Assembly: GCF_021869535.1 (NCBI RefSeq)
Contig: NW_026262593.1
Coordinates: 70,706,322-70,770,321 of the forward strand
Source: Mytilus californianus
Lineage: Eukaryota; Mollusca; Bivalvia; Mytilida; Mytilidae
DNA length: 64,000 nt
Direction of reading: 5' to 3'
In this document: piece by piece, positions 44,490-55,609 of the stretch
How positions within the stretch are numbered: the stretch's first letter is position 1
How the letters are laid out: every line of letters starts with the position of its first letter
Notes under the pieces: generated by a model
Databases searched by the model: none
Told to the model about the DNA's origin: nothing
What the model saw: only the letters and a program-made list of their open reading frames with translations
Translations under genes and position numbers: made by a program

Positions 44490-45160
44490 GTTACGGTCAT
44501 AGCACTCCTAAAACAGTATGGGGAAAGTTATTTTGTATGACGTATGCATTGGTTGGGATTCCATTGTGTATGATAATGTTTCAGAACGTTGGTGAACGGT
44601 TAAATACATTCGTAACATACTTACTTAAACAGATTAAGAAATGTTTCCGAATGAAAAACACCGAAGTTTCACAAACAGACTTGATATTTATTACCACGAA
44701 TTTATCAACTGTTATTATAACTGCAGGCGCCCTGATGTTTTCACATTTTGAAGGATGGCGATACATTAATTCATTATACTACTGTTTCATAACATTGACT
44801 ACAATTGGTTTCGGTGATTATGTGGCCCTTCAAAAGAATAATATGTTACAAGAAAAACCGCATTACGTCGCTCTGAGTGTTATATTCATTTTATTTGGCT
44901 TAGCTGTCATTTCAGCATCAATGAACCTTTTGGTGTTACGGTTTTTAACATTAAATGCAGAAGATGAACGAAGGGACGAACTTCAGGCCGCTGCCGCAGC
45001 ACAAAATGCAGTTCATTTAGAGGGTGACGTCATTACTGGTAATTCTACCGTCGTTGGAAATGCGCAAGAGCAGCCAGAATTTCAGAAAGTTGTTTCAGTG
45101 TGTTCATTTCCTGTTACAAATGGCGGTCACCACGTGACAAAATATACAATTCGACAGTGA
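44490..45160 (+). CDS. Last exon of a TASK-like two-pore-domain potassium channel
   Basis: The exon starts after ATTGTAG at the GYG codons of the first pore loop, reading (G)YGHSTPKTVWGKLFCMTY. M2 follows (about residues 10-32), then LLKQIKKCFRMKNTEVS, M3, the second pore TLTTIGFGDYVALQ, M4 and VLRFLTLN. The His directly after GYG is the pH-sensor position of TASK channels, and VLRFLT is the TASK post-M4 motif. The GYG phase-1 intron is also typical of TASK genes. The exon has 222 codons and an intact frame, so it was probably under selection recently. The cytosolic tail is short and ends in KYTIRQ. The family makes background K+ conductance in the plasma membrane as a dimer. The exon with M1 and the start of pore 1 is not seen in the window. 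Confidence 0.85.
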
Positions 45161-45284
45161 ACTCTAATCATATTTCTTCTTTTGTTCCAAACAGTTCTTC
45201 TGCCAAAGAAGATACAAATTCAGAAACAGATTCGTTTTTAGTTTGGCAGCGAAGCAAGAGAGCCTCGTTATAAATATTGAATGC

Positions 45285-45292
45285 AAAATAAA
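45285..45292 (+). terminator. Candidate polyadenylation signal of the K2P gene
   Basis: AATAAA in GCAAAATAAAATC, about 127 bp after the stop codon at 45160. Confidence 0.45.
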
Positions 45293-45409
45293 ATCAAAAA
45301 TATACTTTAAAAACTCATCTAAGATACTTTCTTGTAAAGAAAAATAAACCAAACAGACTATATAGCTACTAGTAAATTGAACATATATTTCTGCATTAAC
45401 GAGGTGCAT

Positions 45410-46025
45410 CTTTAAAGTCAGCTTGCAATTAATACTACATTTATGGTAAATTGACTGCCTTATTGGGATTTCATAATTTCCCTAACTTCTTTACTTGCTT
45501 TTTGAAAACAATAGTTTTAAATTGATTATTTACTTTAATATATCACTGTTTAATTTGAGGTCTATCATTTTGGAAAAAAAAACATTTTCCGAATTCTTTA
45601 CAAACCTAATAATCTTTGTATATCATGTATATTACTAAATTTTGATTTGAATGTTATGTGTTGCTTATTAATTTGTTATTGTTATTAAAAAAATAAAAAA
45701 GTTAATTTGTGCAATGTTTCTATGTTATATTAATTTTGTTACTTTGATATAAAAAGAATATAAACAGATAAAAACAAATGACATTTTCAATGGTCCATCA
45801 GCTCGATTACTGATTAGATGTTGGTTAGATACACTGAACTGCAGTCAAGTTTTGCATTTGATCAAACAAACAACTTGTAACGTCCCATTTCATTGGTCGA
45901 AAGATTTAAATACAACAACAGTCGTAGTGTGGACGTGACATTGACACAGGTGACAAACAATGGATTGTACTATGTTACTACGAACTTAATAAAGAATTAA
46001 AAAATACTGTGTTGTCGCCTGATTT
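45410..46025. other. Gene-free stretch between K2P exon and LINE remnant
   Basis: AT-rich, with A-runs near 45580 and 45690. No feature recognised. Confidence 0.4.
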
Positions 46026-46029
46026 TCAA

Positions 46030-47660
46030 ATAGTGGGGTCAAAATATCATACTTGTGATATTTTTTATTTAGTAATGACAGTTACACAGTTATCATGTAC
46101 CAACAGTGCAGTTGATTACGTTATCATGTCAGAAGACTTGTTAAACTTCAAGTTTCTGATTTTATTTCTACTCTGTCAGACTGTCATTGTAAACTTGCAT
46201 TTGGAATATTAGCAAGTTATTCTGTTGATAGACAAAATCTGAATCAGAATGAAACAACATTCGCAGGTAAATACATTTGGTCAACCAAGGCTGGCCCAGT
46301 AAAAAATTATGTGATGCACTAACACACGCTGATGCAAAATACAGTATTACAAATTTTCTCGACAAAAGTTTTGATAACACATCTGGGGGTATTGAAAATG
46401 CTGTTAATATATGTCATGAAATAATAGCTAATGCTGCTAATAAAACAATAGTCTTTAAAAAGTCTGTTAAACAAAAAAAAAAGCGTAAAAATAAAAACTT
46501 CTTTGATGCTGACTTAAAAACAAAACGGGAGATACTCATTTCTAAAGGGAAGCTCCTATCTAAATTTCCCTTTGATCCAATTGTAAGGGGGTCATACTAC
46601 AAATACTATAGAGAATAAATAAATCACGAAAAAAGAGAAAATTTAAACAAAAAATATTTGACAGTCTTGATGGCTTAAAGAAAAATAATCCAACAGAATA
46701 CTGGAATTTAATCAAGTCACTCAAAGATAATAAAAAGGAGGGTCCAGAAAAAACAGTAAATACAAATGTATGGTATACCTACTTTAAATACCAGATAAAT
46801 ATAAATCTAGAACTAATGAAATTGACAAAATACTCAAAAACATGGAATTTAGCCACTCGTTCAATGAACTGGATTACCTCCAAAGAGGTGTTAGATACTT
46901 TTTGTTAGTTAAAATGTGGAAAGGCAGTTGGTTAAGATGGCCTCCCAGATTAAATATTAAGAGTGGTGCTAGTATTTTGGCTCCATTGTTTCAAAAACTT
47001 TTTAATCTTGTATTTTCTTCAAGAATATATCCAAAAAAATGGTGATGGTCATCAGCATATATTTGTCCAATTTTTAAAGCTGAAGATCCATCTAAACCTG
47101 AAAACTACAGAGGTATTGCAATTAATATGCGTATTGGAAAACTGTTCAATTCAATACTAAACAAAAGGCTTGATAAATATTTAGAAACAAATAACATCAT
47201 AAATCCATGGCTGATTGGTTTTTCAAGTAAAAGTAGGACATCTGATCACATGTTTGTATTAAAAAACTATAATGGATAAGTACACCAGTATGAAAGGTGG
47301 GAAACTTTATGCTTGCTTTGTCGATTTCAAAAAAGCGTTTGACAAAGTCATTCATGCTGGTTTAAAATATAAGTTATTAAAACATAATATAGGTGGTAAT
47401 TTCTATGCAATCCTGAGAGATATGTACAATAAAAGTGAACTATGTGTTAAAATAGACAATGTGCCTACTCCTAATTTTCATTCTCAATTTGGAGTAAAGC
47501 AAGGGGATGTTTTGAGTCCCAACCTTTTCAAGATTTGTATAAATGATTTACCGAATGCATTTAATGAAAGCCCAGATGCTGTTGATATTAATGGCCGCAG
47601 AATTGACTGCCTCGTGTATTCAGATGATATTGGTATTTTTTTGTTACACATATAGGTATC
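46030..47660 (+). mobile_element. Degraded LINE, plus strand
   Basis: It begins with the end of an endonuclease domain (VDYVIMSEDLL). Then come a lysine-rich connector (46277-46618), broken fingers ('YICPIFKAEDPSKPENYRGI' style text in shifting frames) and an RT palm in 47272-47655. The palm reads CFVDFKKAFDKVIHAGLKYK, GVKQGDVLSPNLFKICINDL and YSDD where YADD is usual. Residue patterns match the minus-strand LINE at 3.5-7.0 kb, so the two are probably the same clade. Several frameshifts and stops make it dead. It lacks the 5' half of the endonuclease and everything after the palm. Confidence 0.82.
47272..47655 (+). pseudogene. LINE reverse-transcriptase palm with YSDD
   Basis: A 127-residue open remnant with the first catalytic Asp (FVDF), GVKQGD...SPNLFKI and a YSDD box. 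The Ala-to-Ser change keeps both catalytic Asp residues. It ends shortly after the box at a frameshift or stop. It is part of the element 46030-47660. Confidence 0.8.
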
Positions 47661-50600
47661 ATACAGTAAACCATCTTTCATATTTTTTTATTGTAAACCA
47701 ATATTTCAACATTGATAGTACAACTGCAAAATATAAAGTGAATCTACCAAGCTCTCCTAGCACAGCTAAGTTAGAAGACTTTATGTTTACACCTAAAATA
47801 TACTTCATATATCTTAAATTGGATTTATCTTAAAAATCATTCATATAAAAGGATAAACACATGTGCCACTTTTAAAAGGATGAACCACTTTTAATTTTCT
47901 TTCACACTGACGGGATACAATCATACCCTAAGTTATTGTCATGACAATGTTGTAGCTACATGTAATAAGGATCTCATAATAATAATAATTTATGATGGGT
48001 TGAACATTTCTCCTTTTTTCTTCTTCATGCTTTATAAAACGAACATACAGAAGCTAAGAATTTGGTCATTCAGAAAGAACGTATCACAAATGAAACACAT
48101 TTTCCCATTCATTCACCTTTGTATTGTGCAAGTGAATGTACACAATTGACGTAGTATGGGATGTACTATCATGTATGTTTATGGTACTATCATAGATGTA
48201 TAAGGTACTGTCATGATTACTACGAAAATAGAATGTTTGTCTGAAAGAATTGACACATATAGAAAGATATTTTAATCTTCCAAATCTAAGAATATTACAA
48301 TAAAATATCTTTCTATAAGTACCACCAGTATCCTACATCTGAATCCGCTAATAAATTATTTTTTAAAACACTTCGTCTTGATAACACTGTGACTCCATTT
48401 TAAATAAGCATACTACATATCACTTTGGCGGATAGTTGTCTCTTTGGTAATCATACCACATCTCCTTATTTTCATATATACTGAATTTGTTTACATGTTT
48501 CTCAGTAAACTTATACCAATGAGGTTAAAATGAAGTACAAAATAATGCATGTATAATAAACTGTTAAACGAAATATTTAGAAACTAAGGATGACAAAATA
48601 CATGCACTAGGTCCCCTTTTTATTGATACATTTAATGAATAAACACACTTTTTTAAACTGATTGTTTTTCATTACCAAACAGTGAGTTAATTGACTTAAT
48701 ACTTGATTAATGTAAACATTATATAATTTACGTTCTTTTTTCAACTGAAAACAGCAAAACAGATAATCAATTAAAAATTCATAACCTATACCGCCGGAGT
48801 TACATGAAGTAGAGTTCCTTTCACTGTGGCCAATGTTTTGTCATCTCCAAACAAAGCATGGTTACCTGCTCTGAATTTACATAGAATTTATGGATTTAAA
48901 TTTTTTTTTAAGGTAAAACTGGATTAGAAAAAAAAATCACACTCTCCCAAGTCGAATACCTAAAACCCCAAGCTTCCCTGCTTCAAAAAGTTACTGGATT
49001 ATGACATGCAATGATGTAAATTTCAGTTGACATTTATAACTCGTCATTGGGATCCATTTTTTCTATTTCTATGTAGTTTCATATTTATATAAAAAAAAGG
49101 TTTTGTATTAGTGAGCCTAGTGTAAGGGTCGAGGAGGGGGCTGTGATATACTGACGATAGAATATGAATAATGAACAGTTTATTCCACAACTATATTTAC
49201 TGTAAATAAAGTTGTGGACTAACTATATTTACTGTAAAATCGTGCACTTTCTTTATTATGTACATGTAATTTGGTTATTTTTGAAGTTACGCTCTTATTT
49301 GCGTTTATCCAACATCATCCGAGCAGTTTCATTCATATTTCTTAAGTTGTTATCATTGCAAACACATAATGATGTAACTTAACAGATAGAAAAGGTGCAC
49401 GGGATTAGTCCACAACTATTTGAGAGGAGACAGTTGGATTCAATATTTCGCCATTATTAAAGACTCTTCGTTATCAATTTCAAAAAATTAAAACAAAGAA
49501 CCTTATTAGAACTATTGCACAAATTTATAATATAAATAAGTTTTACAAGCACGTGTATAAGCTAGAATTGCCATGAGATAATCAACATGATCAAGTACAC
49601 AATCCTGTACGTGATCAGTCCATTCAGCTTTCGATCGGATATTGTATGCATGTTCTATTTTCAAAGGTGTGAATTGACCAATGACAACGATCGTTCCTCA
49701 ACATGTTGATCTTAAAAAGTTTGTCTGACTGATTATGTCACACGGCCTTTCGCTAAGCTTGACAGCAGTTAAGTGTAGAACTATCCAATTTTTATGGCAA
49801 ATTTTGTTGAAATTGTCTTTTAAAGTTTTGGTCGATAACACATTTCATGCACATACTTTGGAGAAACTATGGAAGCTATGTATTGATTTGAATGGGTTCA
49901 TTAACTATTTTGGAAGTCTGTTTTTTGGCGAATTAAGATTTGTTGGTCCTTACATCTTTCATATTTTAGAAGTGTAGATCATCTAAATTATAAGTGTTCT
50001 AACGTCTTTCTTCGAAGTGACATCGTACCGCTCAGCCTCAAATCGTTTTCATGACACCCACGTTAACCGAAATCCTGATTCCTCCATATGCACTGCATTA
50101 GTTTCCTTTTAAGGCAAATACTCCGAGATGACATCGAATATTTTATCATTTGATATTGATGCAACCATTTTCAGTAACTTTTGTTGGGAGTTTTTATTAA
50201 TAGTTGAAAGTGTTTTCAGTTTTTTTGGTTTAGAACTATTAATTTGAGCCCGGTTAGAAAGAATATACAGAATGAAGTACATATTTGAAAAAAAATAATA
50301 GTTCCTACGCATAGCTGAACTTTGTCAATACGTAAAATTTTTGAGTAATTTTGGTATCAAATGATAGCTAAAATACTTGAAATCACTCTAGAACCCTTTT
50401 TGAAATTTCTTTTGAATAATAGAAAAATATGAAAATGAAATCGAAAGGCATATTTTGACTGTTTCGGGAATAAAAAGTACCCAGCGCTTTTGTACTACTA
50501 AATTTCCAGGAACCAGCGTTGCTTTATATATCTTTATTCTCATACAGACAATGCATAACATCGGTACAGATTTAAAAAACACTGTTAACAATATGCGAAC

Positions 50601-50830
50601 TGTACATGCATATAAAACTAACAATGTTAAATAGAAAACATACATAAAGCATTTTTCTTTAACTTAGTGCACAGTATTATTAAGGAAGTTGAATCATTTT
50701 GACAGACATATTTCTTTTTTCTGATTTGTTCCACCTATTGAAAGTACAGTAGATTTTTCACAGATTTTGAAGTAAAATTACACTAAATTGCATTCACGAT
50801 CCGCTATCAGATAGTTCACGACTCGATCTC
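47660..50830. other. Gene-poor stretch
   Basis: A short inverted repeat AGAAAGATATTTTA / TAAAATATCTTTCT lies at 48261-48314, and a family-X-like tail 'gttgtctctttggtaatc' at about 48426-48460. A repeated phrase 'ggactaactatatttactgtaaa' is at 49185-49240. The 80-residue frame at 49735-49977 and the minus frame at 50388-50645 are not recognised and look like chance. Confidence 0.4.
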
Positions 50831-51698
50831 AACCCAGCAGGCACACAACGTTGAACCAACGTTGAAAATATGTTGAAATTTGGTTGTAGCGTTGATCAAC
50901 GTAAAATCAACGTTGTATCAACGTCAATCCTATCAACGTTTAAATCACGTTGTTGAATCAACGTTGATCTGTGGTTAGAAATATCAACGTTGAACTTTCA
51001 ACGTTGAATCAACATTGAATTTGAGTTGATGCTTCCAATACTTTAATTGGTTGAAAATATAACGTTGATAAAAGGTTTAGTTAAGGTTGATGACTTTAAG
51101 TGTCGACCAAAGTATCATTCAAGATGAGATTGAACCAACTTAATTTGTATAGTCCTTTTAGCTAAAATAATCACTTTTTATTTATATTGGTTTACTGATG
51201 TTTTTGAATAAATTCAATTATTACTGTTGCATATATAAATTAATCTTTGAATATTGCGATAAAATATTATAATTACTCGAAACGGATATCTTTTTCTGAT
51301 TGGCGCATGCGTATGAGGTCGACATTTCGAATTTATTTGCGCCAATTTGATTACCACATCAAGTTAACAGTTGCTCTCAGCAGTGCAAAGTAAGTATAAT
51401 TTTCATTTATTGTTTGATTTAATAATAGTTATATGATAATTTAATGTATACAATAGTGTAGCTGTATAATTATATGAGTATAGTGATTTAAGCAGATCAG
51501 AAATGATTTATAATTATACACGTAGTTGTCATATTCCAGCAGATAAGATACACACATATTGTTTAGGTCTCTGGGAACATCAATGTTGACCTTAAGATAT
51601 ATTTGTACATTTATTGGGTGAGGCAACTTATTATGTAAAGACTTGAAAAAGGGGGAGTGTGTTTATGAACAATGATTAGGTAATTTAAAAAAAAGCGT

Positions 51699-52079
51699 AT
51701 GGCAAAGAATTGCAGATATTGGGAGGGTGGAGTCAAAATATATCATGGAACATCGGATGAAATTGAAGAATTTATTCGTCTGGCAAATAATGATAATCAA
51801 TTATTGAAGTTCACATATGTTCTTTTACATGTTTTATATGTTGATATAATTAAAAGTCAAAGATTTACAACACATGGCATTCTTGACCTTGCAACACATT
51901 TAAAACAAACAAATTCTTTTCTCTGGGTCAGAATTAATAGATGTCACTCACAGCATGTATTCCGAGGATTTATTAATGAAGCAGTACGGCAAATAAGAAA
52001 CATGTGTGACCATAACAAATTAATACACAATGATCTGACTAATTTCAAAGTGGTTTATATGATAACGTCGAAATAGATG
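51699..52079 (+). CDS. Unassigned 125-residue ORF inside the CAACGTT element
   Basis: The ATG begins MAKNCRYWEGGVKIYHGTSD, followed by IEEFIRLANNDNQLLKFTY, HGILDLATHLKQTNSFLWVR and VFRGFINEAVRQIRNMCDHN. Composition is clearly protein-like, with alternating helices rich in charged residues. The frame is intact for 125 codons plus stop in AT-rich DNA. I do not recognise the family. No signal peptide or membrane segment is evident. It may be a transposon-encoded accessory protein, a captured host exon or part of a degraded transposase. No poly(A) tail or splice partner was identified. Confidence 0.45.
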
Positions 52080-52479
52080 TTCTTTCAGTTGACCGTATTG
52101 GATTATTACAGCGCAAAAAAATCAAGGAAATAGAAAATATTCCTTAAGTTTCAATATCTAAACTTAATCCATATGCATGTTAACGTAAGCTTTAATAAAA
52201 CGTAACACAGAAGACTGGAATTTATTGAAGTTTGAAGAAAAATGTAAACACAGGTTCAAAGTTGAACTACGTACTTCTTGCGTTTAACAACCATGCCGAA
52301 AGTATCTATTGGTGAAGAATTTAGATGTAAAAAGACATATATATTAATATAGTTAATTATACGGGAATAATATTTATTTTGAATTATATTAAAGTAATGC
52401 ATCTTTTAAGATGACCATCCAAAACTTTATATATCTGCCGAAACCCTAAAAAAAAAGTATATATAAGGACATTCTTGTA

Positions 52480-52865
52480 TCTTAAGAGGAGTGACTGTCA
52501 AGATCTCGGTGCTTGTGGTGCATTATTGTTTCGCAAGATGAGTGACTGTCAAGATCTTGGTGCTTGTGGTGCATTTTTGTATCTCAAGATGAGTGACTGT
52601 CAAGATCTTGGTGCTTGTGGTGCATTTTTGTATCTCAAGATGAGTGACTGTCAAGATCTCGGTGCTTGTGGTGCATTATTGTATCTCAAGATGAGTGACT
52701 GTCAAGATCTTGGTGCTTGTGGTGCATTTTTGTATCTCAAGATGAGTGACTGTCAAGATCTCGGTGCTTGTGATGCATTATTGATTCTCAAGATAAGTGA
52801 CTGTCAAGATCTCGGTGCTTGTGATGCATTATTGTTTCTCAAGATAAGTGACGGTCAAGATAAAT
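52480..52865 (+). repeat. 51-bp minisatellite, about 7.5 copies
   Basis: The unit is 'agtgactgtcaagatcttgg' plus 'tgcttgtggtgcatttttgt' plus 'atctcaagatg', 51 bp, hence a multiple of three and open in one frame (repeating SDCQDLGACGAFLYLKM). The frame starts without an ATG, so I treat it as non-coding. The last units drift (GGT to GAT, GATGAG to GATAAG). Confidence 0.9.
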
Positions 52866-52964
52866 AAAATTGAAACCCCATTAGCGTATTGTGAGATCTA
52901 CAAACTATAATTAAGGATTAAAATTTGTTATAATTAAAGCCCTTGATTCTCAGAGGCAGAGCTG

Positions 52965-53112
52965 GGGACGGTGCCGGGCACCCCTTTTGAGGGAAAAAAT
53001 GGTTGATTATATAAGGAATCAATGAAACATGACTGGAGCGACCCTCCCCCCCCCCTTCTTATGTAGTCAGTGGACCCCCTTATGAAAATTTCTGGATCCG
53101 CTACTGATTCCA
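52965..53112 (-). repeat. Dispersed repeat family T, copy 2
   Basis: The reverse complement carries 'aagggggtccactgac' and 'ttatataatcaaccat' in the same order as 42158-42300. Includes a C-run at 53046-53056. Confidence 0.6.
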
Positions 53113-53609
53113 GAATCTTGTTGGATTATGGAGAACAAATTTAACGTCATGCTACAATAAAAATAATTGAACCATAAGGTTTTCAAACAATTTATGAAAG
53201 GTTTTGGAAGTCAAAATTTTGTAAGCGTTTCACACATATGAAACTTTTTATTATCAAGTTAAAGAGGGAGTTGACAATTTAGAAATGCTGCACTTTATTT
53301 TTTTTTTTGTAGATGTCTTATAAATAAACCCGTGTCGGAAATTGCATATTACCGGGTATAAAGAATAAACATGCCTTCGGTGATTCAAGCTAGTTTGAAA
53401 TAATAAGAGGTGAGTATTGAAATAATATATATCATTGTTTTTCCATATTACAAATTGTGTGAGATTTTGTCACGTTGTCTCTAAAATCTTTGTTTTTTTT
53501 TTTAGAAATATTTTTATTTTCTCATGTCTGAACTCAAGTTAAAAAAAAACACATGGTCGCTCTCAATAGATATTTAAAGAAATAACAATAGCATTGCACA
53601 GAGATTATT

Positions 53610-54272
53610 AGGGCCCCGCCAAATGGCGGACGCCCTATAGTGATCAGTCTGTCTGTCCGTCTGTCCGTCCGTCCGTCTGTCCGTGCGTAACACATTGTGT
53701 CCTCTCTATATCTAGAGAACCGTTATGATTTCAAAGTTTATACTTGACATGTATATTAACCAACACCAGAGGGTGTGTCAAAATGTATGTACAACTTCCT
53801 AGGTCAAAGGTCAAGGTCAAAAACTTTGGTTTCAGTTGAGAACCCCATGTCCTATGGTAAAGATCGTGTCCGCTCTATATCTTGAGAACCGTTACGATTT
53901 CAAAGTTTATACTTGACATGTATATTAACAAACACCAGAGGGTGTGTCATAATGTATGTACAGCTTCCTATGTCAAAGGTCAAGGTCAAAAACTTTGGTT
54001 CCAGTTGACAACCCCATGTCCTATGGTAAAGATCGTGTCCGCTCTATATCTTGAGAACCGTTATGATTTCAAAGTTTATACTTGACATGTTTATAAACCA
54101 ACACCAGAGGGTGTGTCATAATTTATGTACAACTTCCTAGGCCAAAGTTCTAGGTCAAAAACTTTGGTTTCAGTTGACAACCCCATGTCCTATGGTAAAG
54201 ATAAAAAAAATGAAATGCACATTATTCACATCGGGGCCCACAGAGATGGCTCCCATCTCAATGATATCTAGT
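53610..54272 (+). mobile_element. Tandem-core element H with 169-bp units
   Basis: The 5' hairpin is GGGCCCCGCCAAATGGCGGA with CGCCCT, then a (GTCC GTCT)n patch. Three 169-bp units start with 'gagaaccgttatgatttc' at about 53715, 53884 and 54053. It ends with CGGGGCCCACAGAGATGGCT and CCCATCTCAATGATATCTAG. GGGCCCCG at the start and CGGGGCCC near the end are subterminal inverted repeats. It is nested in the CAACGTT element. Its 3' end is shared with the element at 25028-25998. Confidence 0.8.
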
Positions 54273-55149
54273 TTGTTCACGTATAACAGTAGTATTCTTT
54301 ATTAGAGCTGCATAATGATATTTACGAAGTTATGATAAAGATAGTACAATATGTTTTTTTCTGTTGCAGATGCTGTAGTTACAAGTGACTAATGTGCAAC
54401 AGAGACCACAATATGAAACTGCTGTGCAAGATACCTAAAATATGCCCCTGTTATATCTGGGAATGTGTCTAGCAGAAGGAATAAACTTTTAAATAAAATT
54501 AATTGTTCAGTTTGTGTTTGTTTAAAATTGTAAGATGCATATGTGAGCAACTTGTTATATAATTACTGTTTTATGTCACAAACATATTTTGTGTATTAAC
54601 AGAATAGTTATAAGCACAACAAGATCCTGTCTACAAAGAAAAATAAAGTTACAAAAATGTATGCCAACTGACATTACAATAAAGTTTCCGATGATCTATG
54701 CCTGGTAAGGTTAACATGGTTAATAAATTGTTCCTGTTCTTCTTGTCAAGTTTTGAATAATAAACATCAGATTCAGAAATGAGTGGTCTCCTTACCAGTA
54801 TTACCGAAACAAAGAGAATGACTTATTTTCCACTTGATCATAAAATGTAGAGAAATTTAAAAAGGGAAATATTCGAACCGGCAGAAATTTCAATGACATA
54901 AATATTGAGTTCTGCAACAGACTACATGTACATCAACCACCGACGCATGACTACTCCCACTTAGTACATATAGTTTTGCGATAGTTTTATTACACATAAA
55001 ATGGTATTGATGGATATAATAAGGGGTAATGATTTCAGCTGTTATCAAACCTCAATTTAACCAATGTTCAACATCCTATTCTCAACATTGACCACATTTC
55101 TAGTTTCAACTTAAATTAACCCTAAAACAGTCTACCTGGACCCAAATCC

Positions 55150-55440
55150 TACCTATTTTCAACATACACTGACCACAGTTCAACCAGCTTTCGACCTGAT
55201 TTCAACATACATTGACCACAGTTCAACCAACATTAGACATGTTTTCAGCATACATTGACCACAATTCAACCAGCTTTCGACCTGATTTCAACATACACTG
55301 ACCACAGTTCAACCAGCATTCGACCTGATTTCAACGTACACTTACTACAGTTCAACCAACATTCGACCTGATTTCAACATACACTAACCACAATTCAACC
55401 AGCAATCGACTTTTTTTCAACATACACTGACCAAATTTAG
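55150..55440 (+). repeat. 43-bp tandem array
   Basis: About seven units of 'tttcaacatacactgaccac' plus 'agttcaaccagcattcgacctga', spacing 43 bp (for example 55161, 55204, 55247). It lies inside the right end of the CAACGTT element. Confidence 0.8.
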
Positions 55441-55609
55441 ACCCAAATTCAACCTTTTTTCAACGTTGAAAGCTGACGTTGAATCAACGTTATGTTTTCA
55501 ACGTCATATCAATTTTCAATCCAACACTACTTTTCAACATTGATTCAACGTTGAAATCTGACGTTTATTCAATGTTGAATCAACGTTGTTGTGCCTGCTG
55601 GGGTACTTA

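Larger units (their letters stand above)
50833..55602. mobile_element. 4.77-kb inverted-repeat transposon with CAACGTT-rich ends
   Basis: The left end is CCCAGCAGGCACACAACGTT. The right end reversed is CCCAGCAGGCACAACAACGT. Both ends are followed by about 170 bp dense in AACGTTGA / CAACGTT words in inverted arrangement. No direct target duplication is visible with these borders. Inside, in order: a 125-residue ORF (51699-52076), a 51-bp minisatellite, family T copy 2, a nested tandem-core element (53610-54272) and a 43-bp tandem array before the right end. No catalytic DDE signature was recognised, so it may be non-autonomous; the superfamily is not settled. Confidence 0.72.

Noticed and set aside
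52480-52865. CRISPR-like array
   Set aside because: Units are contiguous without unique spacers and the unit is 51 bp; a minisatellite in a eukaryotic transposon.
52475-52867. 130-residue repetitive ORF as a structural protein gene
   Set aside because: The frame starts at TTG, not ATG. The repeat unit is a multiple of three and so stays open without selection; listed as a minisatellite.
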